The notes: a model not told the origin generated them from the sequence alone. DNA of 64,000 nucleotides from Mycobacterium sp. OAS707 (GCF_014873705.1 NZ_JADBDS010000001.1:1240001-1304000); one strand, 5' to 3'; positions 37,514-45,998 are shown, counted from the stretch's first letter. Made by a program: numbers and translations.

Positions 37514-37903
37514 ATGCCCGACGACACACGTGACCGCGTTACCAACTTCTTCCAAAAACGGGTGGCCAACCCGCTGATGCGGCGGCTGCCCATTCAGACA
37601 CTGCTGGAGACGACGGGCCGCAAGTCGGGCGAACCCCGGCGCACCCCGCTGGGCGGGAGCCGGGTCGGCGACCAGTTCTGGTTCGTCTCGGAGTTCGGCG
37701 ACAAGTCGCAATACGTCAAGAACATTCAAGCCGACCCCCGCGTGCGGGTCCGGCTTCGCGGCCGCTGGCACAACGGGACCGCGCACCTCGTACCCGACGA
37801 CGATCCGACCGAACGGCTGAAATCGTTGCCCCAGTTCAACAGCTTCGGCGTGCGCACCTTCGGCACCAACCTGCTGACGATCCGGGTCGATCTCGAGGAT
37901 TGA
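37514..37903 (+). CDS. F420-dependent nitroreductase/quinone reductase family protein (Ddn-like)
   Basis: A 129-residue split-barrel flavin/deazaflavin-binding protein of the Ddn family. Typical blocks are TTGRKSGEPRRTPLGG (cofactor phosphate binding), WFVSEFG and WVKNIxADP-like YVKNIQADPRVRV. It would use reduced F420 to reduce quinones or nitro compounds. The ATG at 37514 has GAAAGGAC upstream. A 64-bp gap containing an inverted repeat separates it from the dioxygenase gene. Confidence 0.88.
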   Translation: MPDDTRDRVTNFFQKRVANPLMRRLPIQTLLETTGRKSGEPRRTPLGGSRVGDQFWFVSEFGDKSQYVKNIQADPRVRVRLRGRWHNGTAHLVPDDDPTERLKSLPQFNSFGVRTFGTNLLTIRVDLED

Positions 37904-37920
37904 CTCTGCTCGTAAAGTAA

Positions 37921-37940
37921 AACTAACATCACTTTTAGTT
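37921..37940. promoter_or_regulatory. Inverted repeat upstream of the dioxygenase operon
   Basis: AACTAA (37921-37926) and TTAGTT (37935-37940) with an 8-base spacer, 27 bp before the dioxygenase start. The left arm sits in AAACTAAC, the inverse of the GTTAGTTT found upstream of the TetR gene at 36836. A TetR operator is the simplest reading. Confidence 0.5.
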
Positions 37941-37967
37941 CGCGCTGTCACCGTCGATGGAGCCCCC

Positions 37968-39071
37968 ATGGAATCGTTTGTTCACCTGCGGAAGGGGCGG
38001 ACACCCAAGCGTCTGCACGCGGACCTCGACGGCCTGAAGGACGACGAACTCGGGCGCGGTGGGTTCACCGGTCGCACCGCCAACATCTACCGGCGCAACG
38101 ATCCCACCGCGTATCGCGCTTCCGGTCCGCTGCGCCCTGTTGACGTGCTGGCGGATCAGCTGAAACCCAGCGACGCCACCGATTCAGCGGGCGGCCCCCT
38201 GCTGATGTTCTCGAACGCCGACTGCCAGGTGCTGCTGTCGATGCGGAGCGAGGCGATGCCGTTCTTCGTCCGCTACGTGGACGGCGACTTGCTCAGCTTC
38301 GTGCACAAGGGTTCGGGTCTATTGGAGACGGAGTTCGGCCCGCTGCGCTATCGAGCCGGTGACTGGGTGTACATCCCGAAGGCATGCACGTTTCGCCAAG
38401 TACCCGATGAAGATTCGATGCTGTTGATGATCCAGGCCACCGACGAGTTTCGGGTGCCGCCGCCGGGATATCTGGGCCGTCACTTCCCGTTCGATCCGTC
38501 GCAGGCGACGATCCCCGACCCGGTGCCGCTCGAGGACGGCGATGGTCCGCACGAGGGCGGAGTGTACGAAGTCCGGCTGATCCACGAAGGTGGGCCGACT
38601 TCGCTGTTCTACGAACATCATCCGCTCGACGTGGAGGGGTGGCGCGGCGACAACTTCGCGTTCACTTTCAACATCGACGACTACAACGTGGTGACCTCCA
38701 ATAGCGTGCACCTGCCCCCGACCGTGCATCTGTTCATGCAAGCCACCGGGGTCTACGTGATGAACTTCCTGCCTAAACCGGCCGAGGGCGTGCCCGGCAC
38801 CGAGCGCACGCCCTGGTATCACCGCAACGTCGACTATGACGAGATCGCGTTCTTCCACGGCGGGTCCCTGTACGGAATCCCGATGCCGCCGGGGTTGATT
38901 TCCCATGCCCCGCAAGGGGTTCATCACGGTGCGCCGGAGAAAGCGCGCGAGCGAGCGCGCCGCAAGTTCGACGACTACGACTCGGTGGACTGGGCGGTGA
39001 TCGCGGTTGACACGCGGCGTCGCCTGGTGCCGTCGGCTGAAATCCTTGCGAACGATTTGGGGCAACACTGA
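37968..39071 (+). CDS. Homogentisate 1,2-dioxygenase-like cupin dioxygenase
   Basis: A 367-residue cupin protein, shorter than classical homogentisate dioxygenases (about 430-445). The C-terminal iron site is recognisable: WYHRNVDYDE supplies the first His and an acidic ligand, and GVHHGAPE matches the region of the second His (PHGPD in classical enzymes). The spacing between His and Glu is one residue longer than in the classical motif HRNxxSE, so substrate specificity may differ. First gene of an eight-gene operon, ending in TGATG overlap with the hydrolase gene. Ring cleavage of homogentisate or a related hydroquinone is the likely reaction. Confidence 0.83.
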   Translation: MESFVHLRKGRTPKRLHADLDGLKDDELGRGGFTGRTANIYRRNDPTAYRASGPLRPVDVLADQLKPSDATDSAGGPLLMFSNADCQVLLSMRSEAMPFFVRYVDGDLLSFVHKGSGLLETEFGPLRYRAGDWVYIPKACTFRQVPDEDSMLLMIQATDEFRVPPPGYLGRHFPFDPSQATIPDPVPLEDGDGPHEGGVYEVRLIHEGGPTSLFYEHHPLDVEGWRGDNFAFTFNIDDYNVVTSNSVHLPPTVHLFMQATGVYVMNFLPKPAEGVPGTERTPWYHRNVDYDEIAFFHGGSLYGIPMPPGLISHAPQGVHHGAPEKARERARRKFDDYDSVDWAVIAVDTRRRLVPSAEILANDLGQH

Positions 39072-40270
39072 TGACGACGACTGGATCTGTCGCGGCACCG
39101 CCGCGCCACGAGTACGACCGCATCCCGTATCTGATTGCCTACCAGAATCTTTCGGGTGTTCGCGACGTCTACGGCGGAGTCTCCGAACTCATCGTGTTGG
39201 AGAGCTATCTGCTCAAGCCGAAGACCAAACCATCCGATACCGTGCTGGTGTTCATGCACCCGATCGGCGGCGGCGCGTATCTGCCGATGATCAACGCGCT
39301 GGCACGCGCAGGCCATCATGTCATCTACTGCAACAGCCGATTCCGCGGCACCGACTCCGCGCTGCTGATGGAAAAAGTCGTCGAGGACCTCGGCGAGTGC
39401 ATCAAAGACGCCAAGAACCGACTGAGTTACGACAAGGTGGTGCTGGCCGGATGGAGTGGCGGGGGCTCACTGTCGGTGTTCTATCAGCAGCAGGCCACTC
39501 ATCCGACAGTGACGGCCAGCCCCTCCGGCGATGGCCCCGACCTGACGAAACTGGGGCTCATCCCCGCCGACGGCATCATGATGCTGGCCGCGCACATCAG
39601 CCGCCACGGCACACTCACCGAGTGGCTGGACGCGTCCGTCCTCGACGAGTCGGACCCGTCGAAGCGTGACCCGGAGTTGGACCTCTACAACCCGGACAAC
39701 CCGAACCAGCCGCCGTACACCCCGGAATTCCTGGCGCGCTACCGGGAAGCACAGATCGCTCGCAACCGACGAATCACCAAGTGGGTCAAGGACAAACTGG
39801 CCGAGCTGAAGGCCGCCGGGCGCCCCGATGACGAGTTCTCGTTCGTCGTGCACGGCACCATGGCCGATCCCCGCTGGCTGGACCCCACGGTCGACCCGAA
39901 CGAGCGTGAACCGCGGACCACCTATCTGGGCGATCCGCAGGTCGTGAACAACGGACCCTTCGGCCTGGCCCGGTTCTGCACGCTGCGCAGCTGGCTCTCG
40001 CAGTGGAGCTACGACGACGCCAACGGCGATGCCGTCAAGGCCGGGCCCGAAATCGACGTGCCCACGCTGGTGATCGGTAACCTGGCCGACAACGCATGTA
40101 CCCCGAGCCACACCCGCAGGCTCTTCGAGGCCATCGGGCATCCTGACAAGGAGATGCACGAGATCCCCGGCGCCAACCACTACTACTCCGGCCCCGGCCA
40201 GCGCGACACGCTGCGCCAGGCCGTCGGAATCTGCACGGACTGGCTGCACCGACACGGGTTTTCGTTATGA
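39071..40270 (+). CDS. Alpha/beta hydrolase, dioxygenase operon
   Basis: A 399-residue alpha/beta hydrolase. The nucleophile elbow is AGWSGGGS near residues 135-142, the oxyanion region is FMHPIGGG, and the acid/His pair is probably NLADNACTP and GANHYYSG. A large insertion (about residues 160-290) forms a lid. It takes the place in this operon that fumarylacetoacetate hydrolase has in homogentisate pathways, so it may hydrolyse the ring-cleavage product or an ester (inference). Start overlaps the dioxygenase stop; 3' end overlaps the CoA-transferase by 4 bp. Confidence 0.83.
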   Translation: MTTTGSVAAPPRHEYDRIPYLIAYQNLSGVRDVYGGVSELIVLESYLLKPKTKPSDTVLVFMHPIGGGAYLPMINALARAGHHVIYCNSRFRGTDSALLMEKVVEDLGECIKDAKNRLSYDKVVLAGWSGGGSLSVFYQQQATHPTVTASPSGDGPDLTKLGLIPADGIMMLAAHISRHGTLTEWLDASVLDESDPSKRDPELDLYNPDNPNQPPYTPEFLARYREAQIARNRRITKWVKDKLAELKAAGRPDDEFSFVVHGTMADPRWLDPTVDPNEREPRTTYLGDPQVVNNGPFGLARFCTLRSWLSQWSYDDANGDAVKAGPEIDVPTLVIGNLADNACTPSHTRRLFEAIGHPDKEMHEIPGANHYYSGPGQRDTLRQAVGICTDWLHRHGFSL

Positions 40271-41472
40271 CGGTGACCGGTCCGCTCGACGGCATCAGGG
40301 TCATCGAGGTCGGCACGCTGATCTCCGGACCGTTCGCGGGACGCCTGCTCGGCGACATGGGGGCCGAGGTCATCAAGATCGAGCCGCCGGGCGCACCAGA
40401 CCCGCTGCGGACGTGGGGTCAGGCCGAACTCGACGGCCATCACTTCTTCTGGACGGTGCACGCGCGCAACAAGAAAGCCGTCACGCTGAACCTGCGCGAG
40501 GAGGCGGGCCGGACACTGTTTCTCGACCTGGTCGAACGCTCCGACATCATCGTGGAGAACTTCCGGCCGGGCACGCTGGAGAAGTGGAACCTCGGTTATG
40601 ACGTGCTGCATCAACGCAATCGCGGCATCATCCTGGTCCGGGTCTCCGGCTACGGCCAGACCGGACCAGAGGCACACAAGGCCGGCTACGCGTCGGTCGC
40701 CGAGGCGGCCAGCGGGCTGCGATACATGAACGGCTTCCCCGGGGGCCCGCCACCGCGGTTGGCCCTTTCGCTGGGCGACAGCCTGGCGGGCATGTTCGCC
40801 GCGCAGGGGGCGCTGGCAGCGCTGTACCGGCGCACTGTCACCGGCGAGGGGCAGGTGGTCGACGCCGCGCTGACCGAATCCTGTTTGGCTGTACAGGAAT
40901 CCACGATCCCCGACTATGACGTCGGTGGTGTGGTGCGCGGCCCGTCGGGCACCCGGTTGGAGGGCATCGCGCCGTCGAACATCTACCCGACCGCGGACGG
41001 CAGCTGGGTGGTGATCGCCGCCAACCAGGACACAGTGTTCCGCCGGCTGTGCGCGGCGATGGGGCAACCCGAGCTCGCCACCGACGATCGGTTCGCCAAT
41101 CACGTTGCCAGGGGCCGCAATCAGGACGAGCTGGACAAGATCATCGGCGCATGGGCCGCCGAACGACAGCCCACCGACATCATCGCCACGCTGTCCGAGG
41201 CGGGGGTGATCAGCGGGCCGATCAACACGGTCGCCGAAGTGGTCAACGATCCGCAGCTGCAGGCCCGCGGCATGATCGCTGATCACTGGGACCAGCGAAT
41301 CGAGCGAAACGTCAAGGGCCCCGGCGTGGTGCCAGTGCTCTCGGACACACCGGGAACGATCCGCAGCGCCGGACCCGCCGCACCGGGCCAGCACAACGAC
41401 GAGATCTATCGCGGACTGCTCGGCAAGACCGATGCGGAGATGGCTGCGTTGCAGGAGAAGGGCGTGCTATGA
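40267..41472 (+). CDS. CaiB/BaiF family III CoA-transferase
   Basis: A 401-residue CoA-transferase that moves CoA from one acid to another through an aspartyl anhydride. The N-terminal GIRVIEVGTLISGPFAGRLL, AEVIKIEPP and DIIVENFRPGTLEKW blocks are typical. The catalytic Asp is in LGDSLAGMFAA (about residue 176). It would activate a carboxylic acid made by the preceding enzymes. Overlaps both neighbours by 4 bp. Confidence 0.93.
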   Translation: MTVTGPLDGIRVIEVGTLISGPFAGRLLGDMGAEVIKIEPPGAPDPLRTWGQAELDGHHFFWTVHARNKKAVTLNLREEAGRTLFLDLVERSDIIVENFRPGTLEKWNLGYDVLHQRNRGIILVRVSGYGQTGPEAHKAGYASVAEAASGLRYMNGFPGGPPPRLALSLGDSLAGMFAAQGALAALYRRTVTGEGQVVDAALTESCLAVQESTIPDYDVGGVVRGPSGTRLEGIAPSNIYPTADGSWVVIAANQDTVFRRLCAAMGQPELATDDRFANHVARGRNQDELDKIIGAWAAERQPTDIIATLSEAGVISGPINTVAEVVNDPQLQARGMIADHWDQRIERNVKGPGVVPVLSDTPGTIRSAGPAAPGQHNDEIYRGLLGKTDAEMAALQEKGVL

Positions 41473-42377
41473 CGGGGTTACCGCGCCATGTCGATATCCG
41501 CGACGTCTCGCTGCGCGACGGCCTGCAGATCGAAGAACCGATTCCGTTGTCGGCCAAGCTCGAATTGCTTGCCGCCGTCGCAGCGACCGGCGTGCGGGAG
41601 ATGGAGGCGACGGCGTTCGTCTCGCCGTCCAAGGTGCCTGCGCTGGCCGACGCCGCCGAGTTGGCAGCCGAACTGGGCCGCTACCCCGACATCGAGTTCT
41701 CAGCGCTGGTCGCCAGTCCCAACGGCGCCAAGAGAGCGGTCGCGGCGCGTCTCGGGTCGATCGAGTACGTGGTGTCGGCGGCCGACGGGCACAGCCACGC
41801 CAACGTGGGGCGATCGACAGCCGAGTCCACCGCACTGATTCCGGAGATCGTCGCGATCGCACACGACAGCGGCGCGACCGTCGAGGTCATCGTCGCCACG
41901 GCGTGGGATTGCCCGTTCGACGGGCCGACATCGCCCGAACGGGTGGTTGACGTCGTGACCGCCGCGCGCGACGCCGATGCCGACCGACTCGCGATCGCCG
42001 ACACCGTCGGGACGACCACCCCACGGCGGGTGAGCGACCTGATCGCACGGCTCCGACCCGTGATCGGCGACATCCCGCTGGGCGCACACTTTCACAACAC
42101 CCGCGGCGCCGGACTGGCCAGCGCGTACGCGGCAGTCAGCGCCGGGGTCACCCGGCTCGACGCGTCGGTTGGCGGACTCGGCGGCTGCCCTTTCGCTCCC
42201 GGCGCCAGCGGCAACATCGCTACCGAGGACCTCGTCTACCTCTTGCGGGACAGCGGAATTCACGTCGACGTCGATCTGCAGGCCGCGATCGCCGCGGCGG
42301 AGGTGGCGCAGCGTGTCGTCGGCCACGACCTGCCGAGTTCGCTGCTGCGAGCAGGCGACCGCCTCCTCGGCGAGTGA
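41469..42377 (+). CDS. Hydroxymethylglutaryl-CoA lyase family protein
   Basis: A 302-residue TIM-barrel lyase. Metal-binding and catalytic motifs are RDVSLRDGLQ (about 11-20), HFHNTRG and the Cys loop GGLGGCPFAPGASGN. It would cleave 3-hydroxy-3-methylglutaryl-CoA or an analogue into acetyl-CoA (or propionyl-CoA) and a keto acid. Its place after the CoA-transferase and before the acyl-CoA dehydrogenase/kinase module suggests it handles a branched 3-hydroxyacyl-CoA late in the pathway (inference). Confidence 0.93.
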   Translation: MTGLPRHVDIRDVSLRDGLQIEEPIPLSAKLELLAAVAATGVREMEATAFVSPSKVPALADAAELAAELGRYPDIEFSALVASPNGAKRAVAARLGSIEYVVSAADGHSHANVGRSTAESTALIPEIVAIAHDSGATVEVIVATAWDCPFDGPTSPERVVDVVTAARDADADRLAIADTVGTTTPRRVSDLIARLRPVIGDIPLGAHFHNTRGAGLASAYAAVSAGVTRLDASVGGLGGCPFAPGASGNIATEDLVYLLRDSGIHVDVDLQAAIAAAEVAQRVVGHDLPSSLLRAGDRLLGE

Positions 42378-42381
42378 TGCC

Positions 42382-42993
42382 GTGCCAGTCGACACGCTGA
42401 GCGCCAAGGGCCGCCAAACCCGGGAGGCCATCGAGCAGGCAGCACGGAAGTTGTTCGCCGAGCGCGGGTTTCACGGCACCACCCTGGCCGACATCACGTC
42501 TGCGGCTGGCAAATCGCCCGCGGTGTTCTACCGCTACTTCGCCGACAAAGAGGACCTGCTCGCCGCGCTGGCCGAATCGTTTCTGCACGACATCGTGGCC
42601 CCTTCGGGTGGCAGCCTTCAGCTTCCGGATTCACCAGATGACGACAGCTTCTTCTCGACGGCTGTCACGGGCTACTGGAACATGTTCAAGCAGAACATCG
42701 GCATCATGATCGCCATGGCACAACTGGCTGCGACGCAGCCGCGGTTCGCCATCGTGCAGAACGAGTTTCGCCGTTTCGGAATGGACATCGTCGCCGCATC
42801 GGTGCGCCGCGCCCAGGACCAGGGCTACGGCGCCGAACTTCATCCCGAGCACACCGCAGCGGCAATCGCGCTGCTGTTCGAGAACTTCACCACCGTTTTC
42901 GCGGGCACGTCCGGGCTTGGTCTCGAGCTGAGCGACGAGGACGCCATCGCCACCCTAGCGAGGATTTGGAAGAAGACGCTGTACGGGGTCTGA
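42382..42993 (+). CDS. TetR/AcrR-family transcriptional regulator in the catabolic operon
   Basis: A 203-residue regulator. The helix-turn-helix region is clear: REAIEQAARKLFAERGFHG, then KSPAVFYRYFADKEDLL. The GTG at 42382 lies 4 bases after the lyase stop, so translation is probably coupled. The open frame upstream runs antisense-free inside the lyase gene but has no TetR features. Regulation of the surrounding operon is likely; its operator is not obvious nearby. Confidence 0.87.
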   Translation: MPVDTLSAKGRQTREAIEQAARKLFAERGFHGTTLADITSAAGKSPAVFYRYFADKEDLLAALAESFLHDIVAPSGGSLQLPDSPDDDSFFSTAVTGYWNMFKQNIGIMIAMAQLAATQPRFAIVQNEFRRFGMDIVAASVRRAQDQGYGAELHPEHTAAAIALLFENFTTVFAGTSGLGLELSDEDAIATLARIWKKTLYGV

Positions 42994-43013
42994 CCTACCA
43001 GAGGAGAATCACC

Positions 43014-44252
43014 GTGGATTTCACCCTCCCAGAGCATCTTCCGGGACTGCTCGCCGAGATGGACGCGTTCATCGAGGCCGAGATCAAGCCGCTGGAACGC
43101 GAACACCTGCAGTATTTCGACCACCGCAGGGAAAACGCCCGCACGGACTGGGACAACGGCGGCATTCCCAAGCGTGAGTGGGAGGACCTGCTCGGCGAGA
43201 TGCGCAAGCGCGCCGACAAGGCCGGCTGGCTGCGCTACGGACTGCCGTCACAGTTCGGCGGCCGCGACGGCACTAACATCGACATGGCGGTGATCCGCGA
43301 ACACCTGGCGCACAAGGGTCTCGGGCTGCACAACGATCTGCAGGACGAGTCGTCGATCGTCGGCAACTTCCCGCAGGTGATCATGATGGACCGATTCGGC
43401 ACGGACACCCAGAAAGCCGAATGGACCGAGGCGCTGATCACCGGTGAGCGCTCGATGGCCTTCGGCCTGACCGAGCCGAACCACGGCTCGGACGCCACCT
43501 GGCTGGAGACGCGGGCTGTGGCAGACGGTGACGGCTGGGTGATCAACGGCGCCAAGCGGTTCAACACCGGTGTGCACCGTGCGACCCACGATCTGGTGTT
43601 CGCGCGCACATCAGGTGAACCGGGACAAGCCCGCGGCATCACCGCTTTCCTCGTTCCCACCGATGCGCCGGGCTTCTCCGTGCCCTACTACTGGTGGACG
43701 TTCAACATGCCGACCGACCACGGCGAGGTCGAACTGAAGGATGTCCGCGTCCCGCATGACGCTGTGCTAGGGGAGGTTGACCGCGGCCTCGAGGTCGGTC
43801 AAACGTTTCTGCACGAGAACAGGATTCGGCAGGCCGCCAGCAGCCTGGGGGCCGCACAGTACTGCATCGACCGCGCCGTCGACTACGCGAACGACCGCTC
43901 GGTGTTCGGCAAGCCGCTCTCGGTCAACCAGGCTGTGCAGTGGCCGCTTGTCGAACTGCAGACCGAAGCGCAGATGGTGCGGCTGCTGGTCTATTACGCG
44001 GCGACCCAACTCGACGGGAACCACCACATGGAGGTCTCCGACAAGGTGTCGATGGCCAACTACCGCGCCAACCGACTGGTGTGCGAGGCGGCTGACCGGG
44101 CGATGCAGGTGTTCGGCGGTGTCGGCTACAGCAGGCACGAGCCGTTCGAACACATCTACCGGCACCACCGCCGCTACCGCATCACCGAGGGCGCCGAGGA
44201 AATCCAGATCCGCCGGGTGGCCCAGCGGCTGTTCGGATTCGGGCGCAAGTGA
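43014..44252 (+). CDS. Acyl-CoA dehydrogenase (LvaC/ACAD10-11-like context)
   Basis: A 412-residue acyl-CoA dehydrogenase. FGLTEPNHGSDATWLET binds FAD/substrate, and the C-terminal RITEGAEEIQIRR holds the catalytic Glu region. The GTG at 43014 has GAGGAG seven bases upstream; the open frame before it overlaps the TetR gene and is not homologous. It is followed at once by an APH-type kinase and DUF6285, the gene trio that in Pseudomonas (LvaC, LvaA, LvaB) isomerises 4-hydroxyacyl-CoA through a phosphorylated intermediate. Confidence 0.92.
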   Translation: MDFTLPEHLPGLLAEMDAFIEAEIKPLEREHLQYFDHRRENARTDWDNGGIPKREWEDLLGEMRKRADKAGWLRYGLPSQFGGRDGTNIDMAVIREHLAHKGLGLHNDLQDESSIVGNFPQVIMMDRFGTDTQKAEWTEALITGERSMAFGLTEPNHGSDATWLETRAVADGDGWVINGAKRFNTGVHRATHDLVFARTSGEPGQARGITAFLVPTDAPGFSVPYYWWTFNMPTDHGEVELKDVRVPHDAVLGEVDRGLEVGQTFLHENRIRQAASSLGAAQYCIDRAVDYANDRSVFGKPLSVNQAVQWPLVELQTEAQMVRLLVYYAATQLDGNHHMEVSDKVSMANYRANRLVCEAADRAMQVFGGVGYSRHEPFEHIYRHHRRYRITEGAEEIQIRRVAQRLFGFGRK

Positions 44253-45196
44253 AGGAACGGCTCGAGGCTGTTCTACGTCCGGTGCTCGGCGATGTGAAGG
44301 TCGAGAACCTGCGCGCGCTCACCGGCGGTGCCAGCCGGACCACGTGGGCATTCGATGCGGATGGCCGTGCGTTGATCCTGCGTACCGGCCCACCCGATGA
44401 CATGCACGCCGGGATGGAGTTGGAGGCCGCAGTACAGCAGCGCGCCGCCGCGGCTGGTGCACCTGTCCCCCACATCCTTGCTGCAGACAATTCGCCTGCC
44501 GCACTGGGCAATCCGTATCTCATCTGCGACGCGATCGCAGGCGAGACGATTGTCAGGAAGATCTACCGTGGTCTCGACGACAGCGGCCGGGCGCGATTGT
44601 TGCAGCAATGCGCGCAGGCGCTGGCCGCCATCCACCGCGCCGACGCTGACGGGATCGGACTGGCTCCATCGGATCAGCTCGGCGAGTGGCGCGACCGTCT
44701 CGACGAAATGGGCGACACCACAGCCACATTCGAGTGGGCGTTTCGCTGGCTGGACGCCAACCGTCCCCCACCGTCGCCGCAGGTGCTTGTGCATGGCGAT
44801 TTCCGGATGGGCAACCTGATCGTCGACGAGTCAGGTCTTGCGGCCGTCCTCGATTGGGAACTGGTGCACACCGGCGAGGCCTATGAAGACCTGGCCTGGT
44901 TCTGCATCCGGGCCTGGCGTTTCGGTGCGCCCGAGCATCTCGGTGCGGGCGGGCTTGGCAGCGTCGAAAGCTTCCTCGCTGCCTACGAGGCGGCGGCGGG
45001 CGTCGCCCTTGATCGTCACGTGTTCCGGTGGTGGCTCACCGTCGCCACCCTGCGCTGGGGCGTCATCTGCCGCTTCCAGGCCGAGCGGCACCTTTCTGGG
45101 CAGACACCGTCGGTGGAACTGGCCGCGATCGGCCGTCGCGTCGCCGAAACCGAGTGGGACGTCTTGGATCTGCTCGAGGGAGGTGGCCCGCGATGA
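44249..45196 (+). CDS. APH-type phosphotransferase, probable hydroxyacyl-CoA kinase
   Basis: A 315-residue kinase of the aminoglycoside phosphotransferase fold. The catalytic loop is VHGDFRMGNLIV (about residues 181-192), and the metal-binding Asp is in LDWELVHTGE. These kinases next to acyl-CoA dehydrogenases resemble LvaA and the kinase domain of ACAD10/11, which phosphorylate 4-hydroxyacyl-CoA. Antibiotic resistance is unlikely given the context. The GTG start overlaps the dehydrogenase stop by 4 bp; the 3' end overlaps DUF6285 as ATGA. Confidence 0.9.
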   Translation: MKERLEAVLRPVLGDVKVENLRALTGGASRTTWAFDADGRALILRTGPPDDMHAGMELEAAVQQRAAAAGAPVPHILAADNSPAALGNPYLICDAIAGETIVRKIYRGLDDSGRARLLQQCAQALAAIHRADADGIGLAPSDQLGEWRDRLDEMGDTTATFEWAFRWLDANRPPPSPQVLVHGDFRMGNLIVDESGLAAVLDWELVHTGEAYEDLAWFCIRAWRFGAPEHLGAGGLGSVESFLAAYEAAAGVALDRHVFRWWLTVATLRWGVICRFQAERHLSGQTPSVELAAIGRRVAETEWDVLDLLEGGGPR

Positions 45197-45546
45197 GCTG
45201 GCTGTACGGACGGCCGACGGCGGCCGAACTCGTCGCGGCGGTCGCCGACTTCCTCGACAAGGACGTGCGATCCTCGATGGACGGGCCGATCAACTTCCAC
45301 GCCCGCGTCGCCGCCAACGTGCTGCGCATCGTCGAGCGTGAGCTGACGGACACCTCAACGGCAGACGCCTCCGACAGGCTGGCCGAGTTCGGCTTCGCCG
45401 ACGAGGCACAACTCGCGGCGGCGATTCGCGCCGGGGAACTGGACGACCGAGCAGCGGACCTCTTGCCCGTGCTGCGCATGCTCGTCCGTCATCGGCTGGC
45501 GGTAGCACATCCGGGCTATGACCAGTCGACGCCCGACAACTCCTGA
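45193..45546 (+). CDS. DUF6285 protein, LvaB-like partner of the kinase
   Basis: A 117-residue protein, mostly helical, with the DUF6285 features RPTAAELVAAVADFL, FHARVAANVLRIVERE and LRMLVRHRLAVAHPGY. In the levulinate system the small LvaB is needed for kinase activity; this protein holds the same gene position and is of similar size. The ATG overlaps the kinase stop (ATGA). Its 3' end overlaps the convergent MarR gene by 31 bp. Confidence 0.85.
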   Translation: MSWLYGRPTAAELVAAVADFLDKDVRSSMDGPINFHARVAANVLRIVERELTDTSTADASDRLAEFGFADEAQLAAAIRAGELDDRAADLLPVLRMLVRHRLAVAHPGYDQSTPDNS

Positions 45547-45947
45547 AGTATCCGCAGGAACGCAGCACGATCGCTGGCCGACAGCGTGCCGAGCCAACGT
45601 TCCTCACCCCGCTGAATCGCGGCCTGCGTCGCGTCTTTCAGCCTGCGGCCTTCTTTGGTGATCGCCAACAGCCGCGCCCGCCGGTCCTCGGGGTCGGGCA
45701 CGCGCTCGATCAGGCCCTTGTCCTGCAGCTCGTCGAGTATCGCGATGATGCGCGTCTTGTCCGCGCCGATCGCCTCCGCGAGCGCGGCCTGCGTGCGGAT
45801 CGCCGACCGGTCAAGGGCGACGAGCACGCTGTAACCCCACATCGACAGCCCGTTTGCCTCCAGCACAGGAAGCTCGGCCGCCATCATGTCGCGCACCAAC
45901 GGGGCCAACATGGCGGCGAGGTCGGGCCGCTTACGCCGGGACGTCAC
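45516..45947 (-). CDS. MarR-family transcriptional regulator
   Basis: A 143-residue winged-helix regulator. The DNA-binding part includes TQAALAEAIGADKTRIIAILDELQDKG-type helices and the wing VPDPEDRRARLL with its conserved DxRxR. GTG at 45947 is the start. A TAATAT -10 hexamer lies six bases upstream and no ribosome-binding site is visible, which suggests a leaderless mRNA. It is divergent from the DinB-like gene and probably represses both through the palindrome between them. Confidence 0.88.
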   Translation of the reverse strand: MTSRRKRPDLAAMLAPLVRDMMAAELPVLEANGLSMWGYSVLVALDRSAIRTQAALAEAIGADKTRIIAILDELQDKGLIERVPDPEDRRARLLAITKEGRRLKDATQAAIQRGEERWLGTLSASDRAAFLRILQELSGVDWS

Positions 45948-45953
45948 ATCCGG

Positions 45954-45992
45954 ATATTAAACATTGACCGATAATATGCATCCGCATATGAT
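45954..45992. promoter_or_regulatory. Divergent, apparently leaderless promoters of the MarR and DinB-like genes
   Basis: Plus strand: TTGACC (45964-45969), 17-bp spacer, TATGAT (45987-45992), then six bases to the ATG at 45999, so transcription would start at or near the start codon. Minus strand: TAATAT (45959-45954), then six bases to the GTG at 45947, with a weak -35. Neither gene has a Shine-Dalgarno sequence. Confidence 0.6.
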
Positions 45993-45993
45993 C
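45970..45993. promoter_or_regulatory. MarR operator palindrome
   Basis: GATAATATGC (45970-45979), spacer ATCC, GCATATGATC (45984-45993); arms complementary at 9 of 10 positions. It covers the spacer and -10 of the plus promoter and lies upstream of the minus -10, a repressor site for both directions. Confidence 0.75.
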
Positions 45994-45998
45994 TGCGC

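Noticed and set aside
44249..45196. Aminoglycoside resistance gene
   Set aside because: The APH fold is present, but the gene is locked between an acyl-CoA dehydrogenase and DUF6285, the context of hydroxyacyl-CoA kinases.
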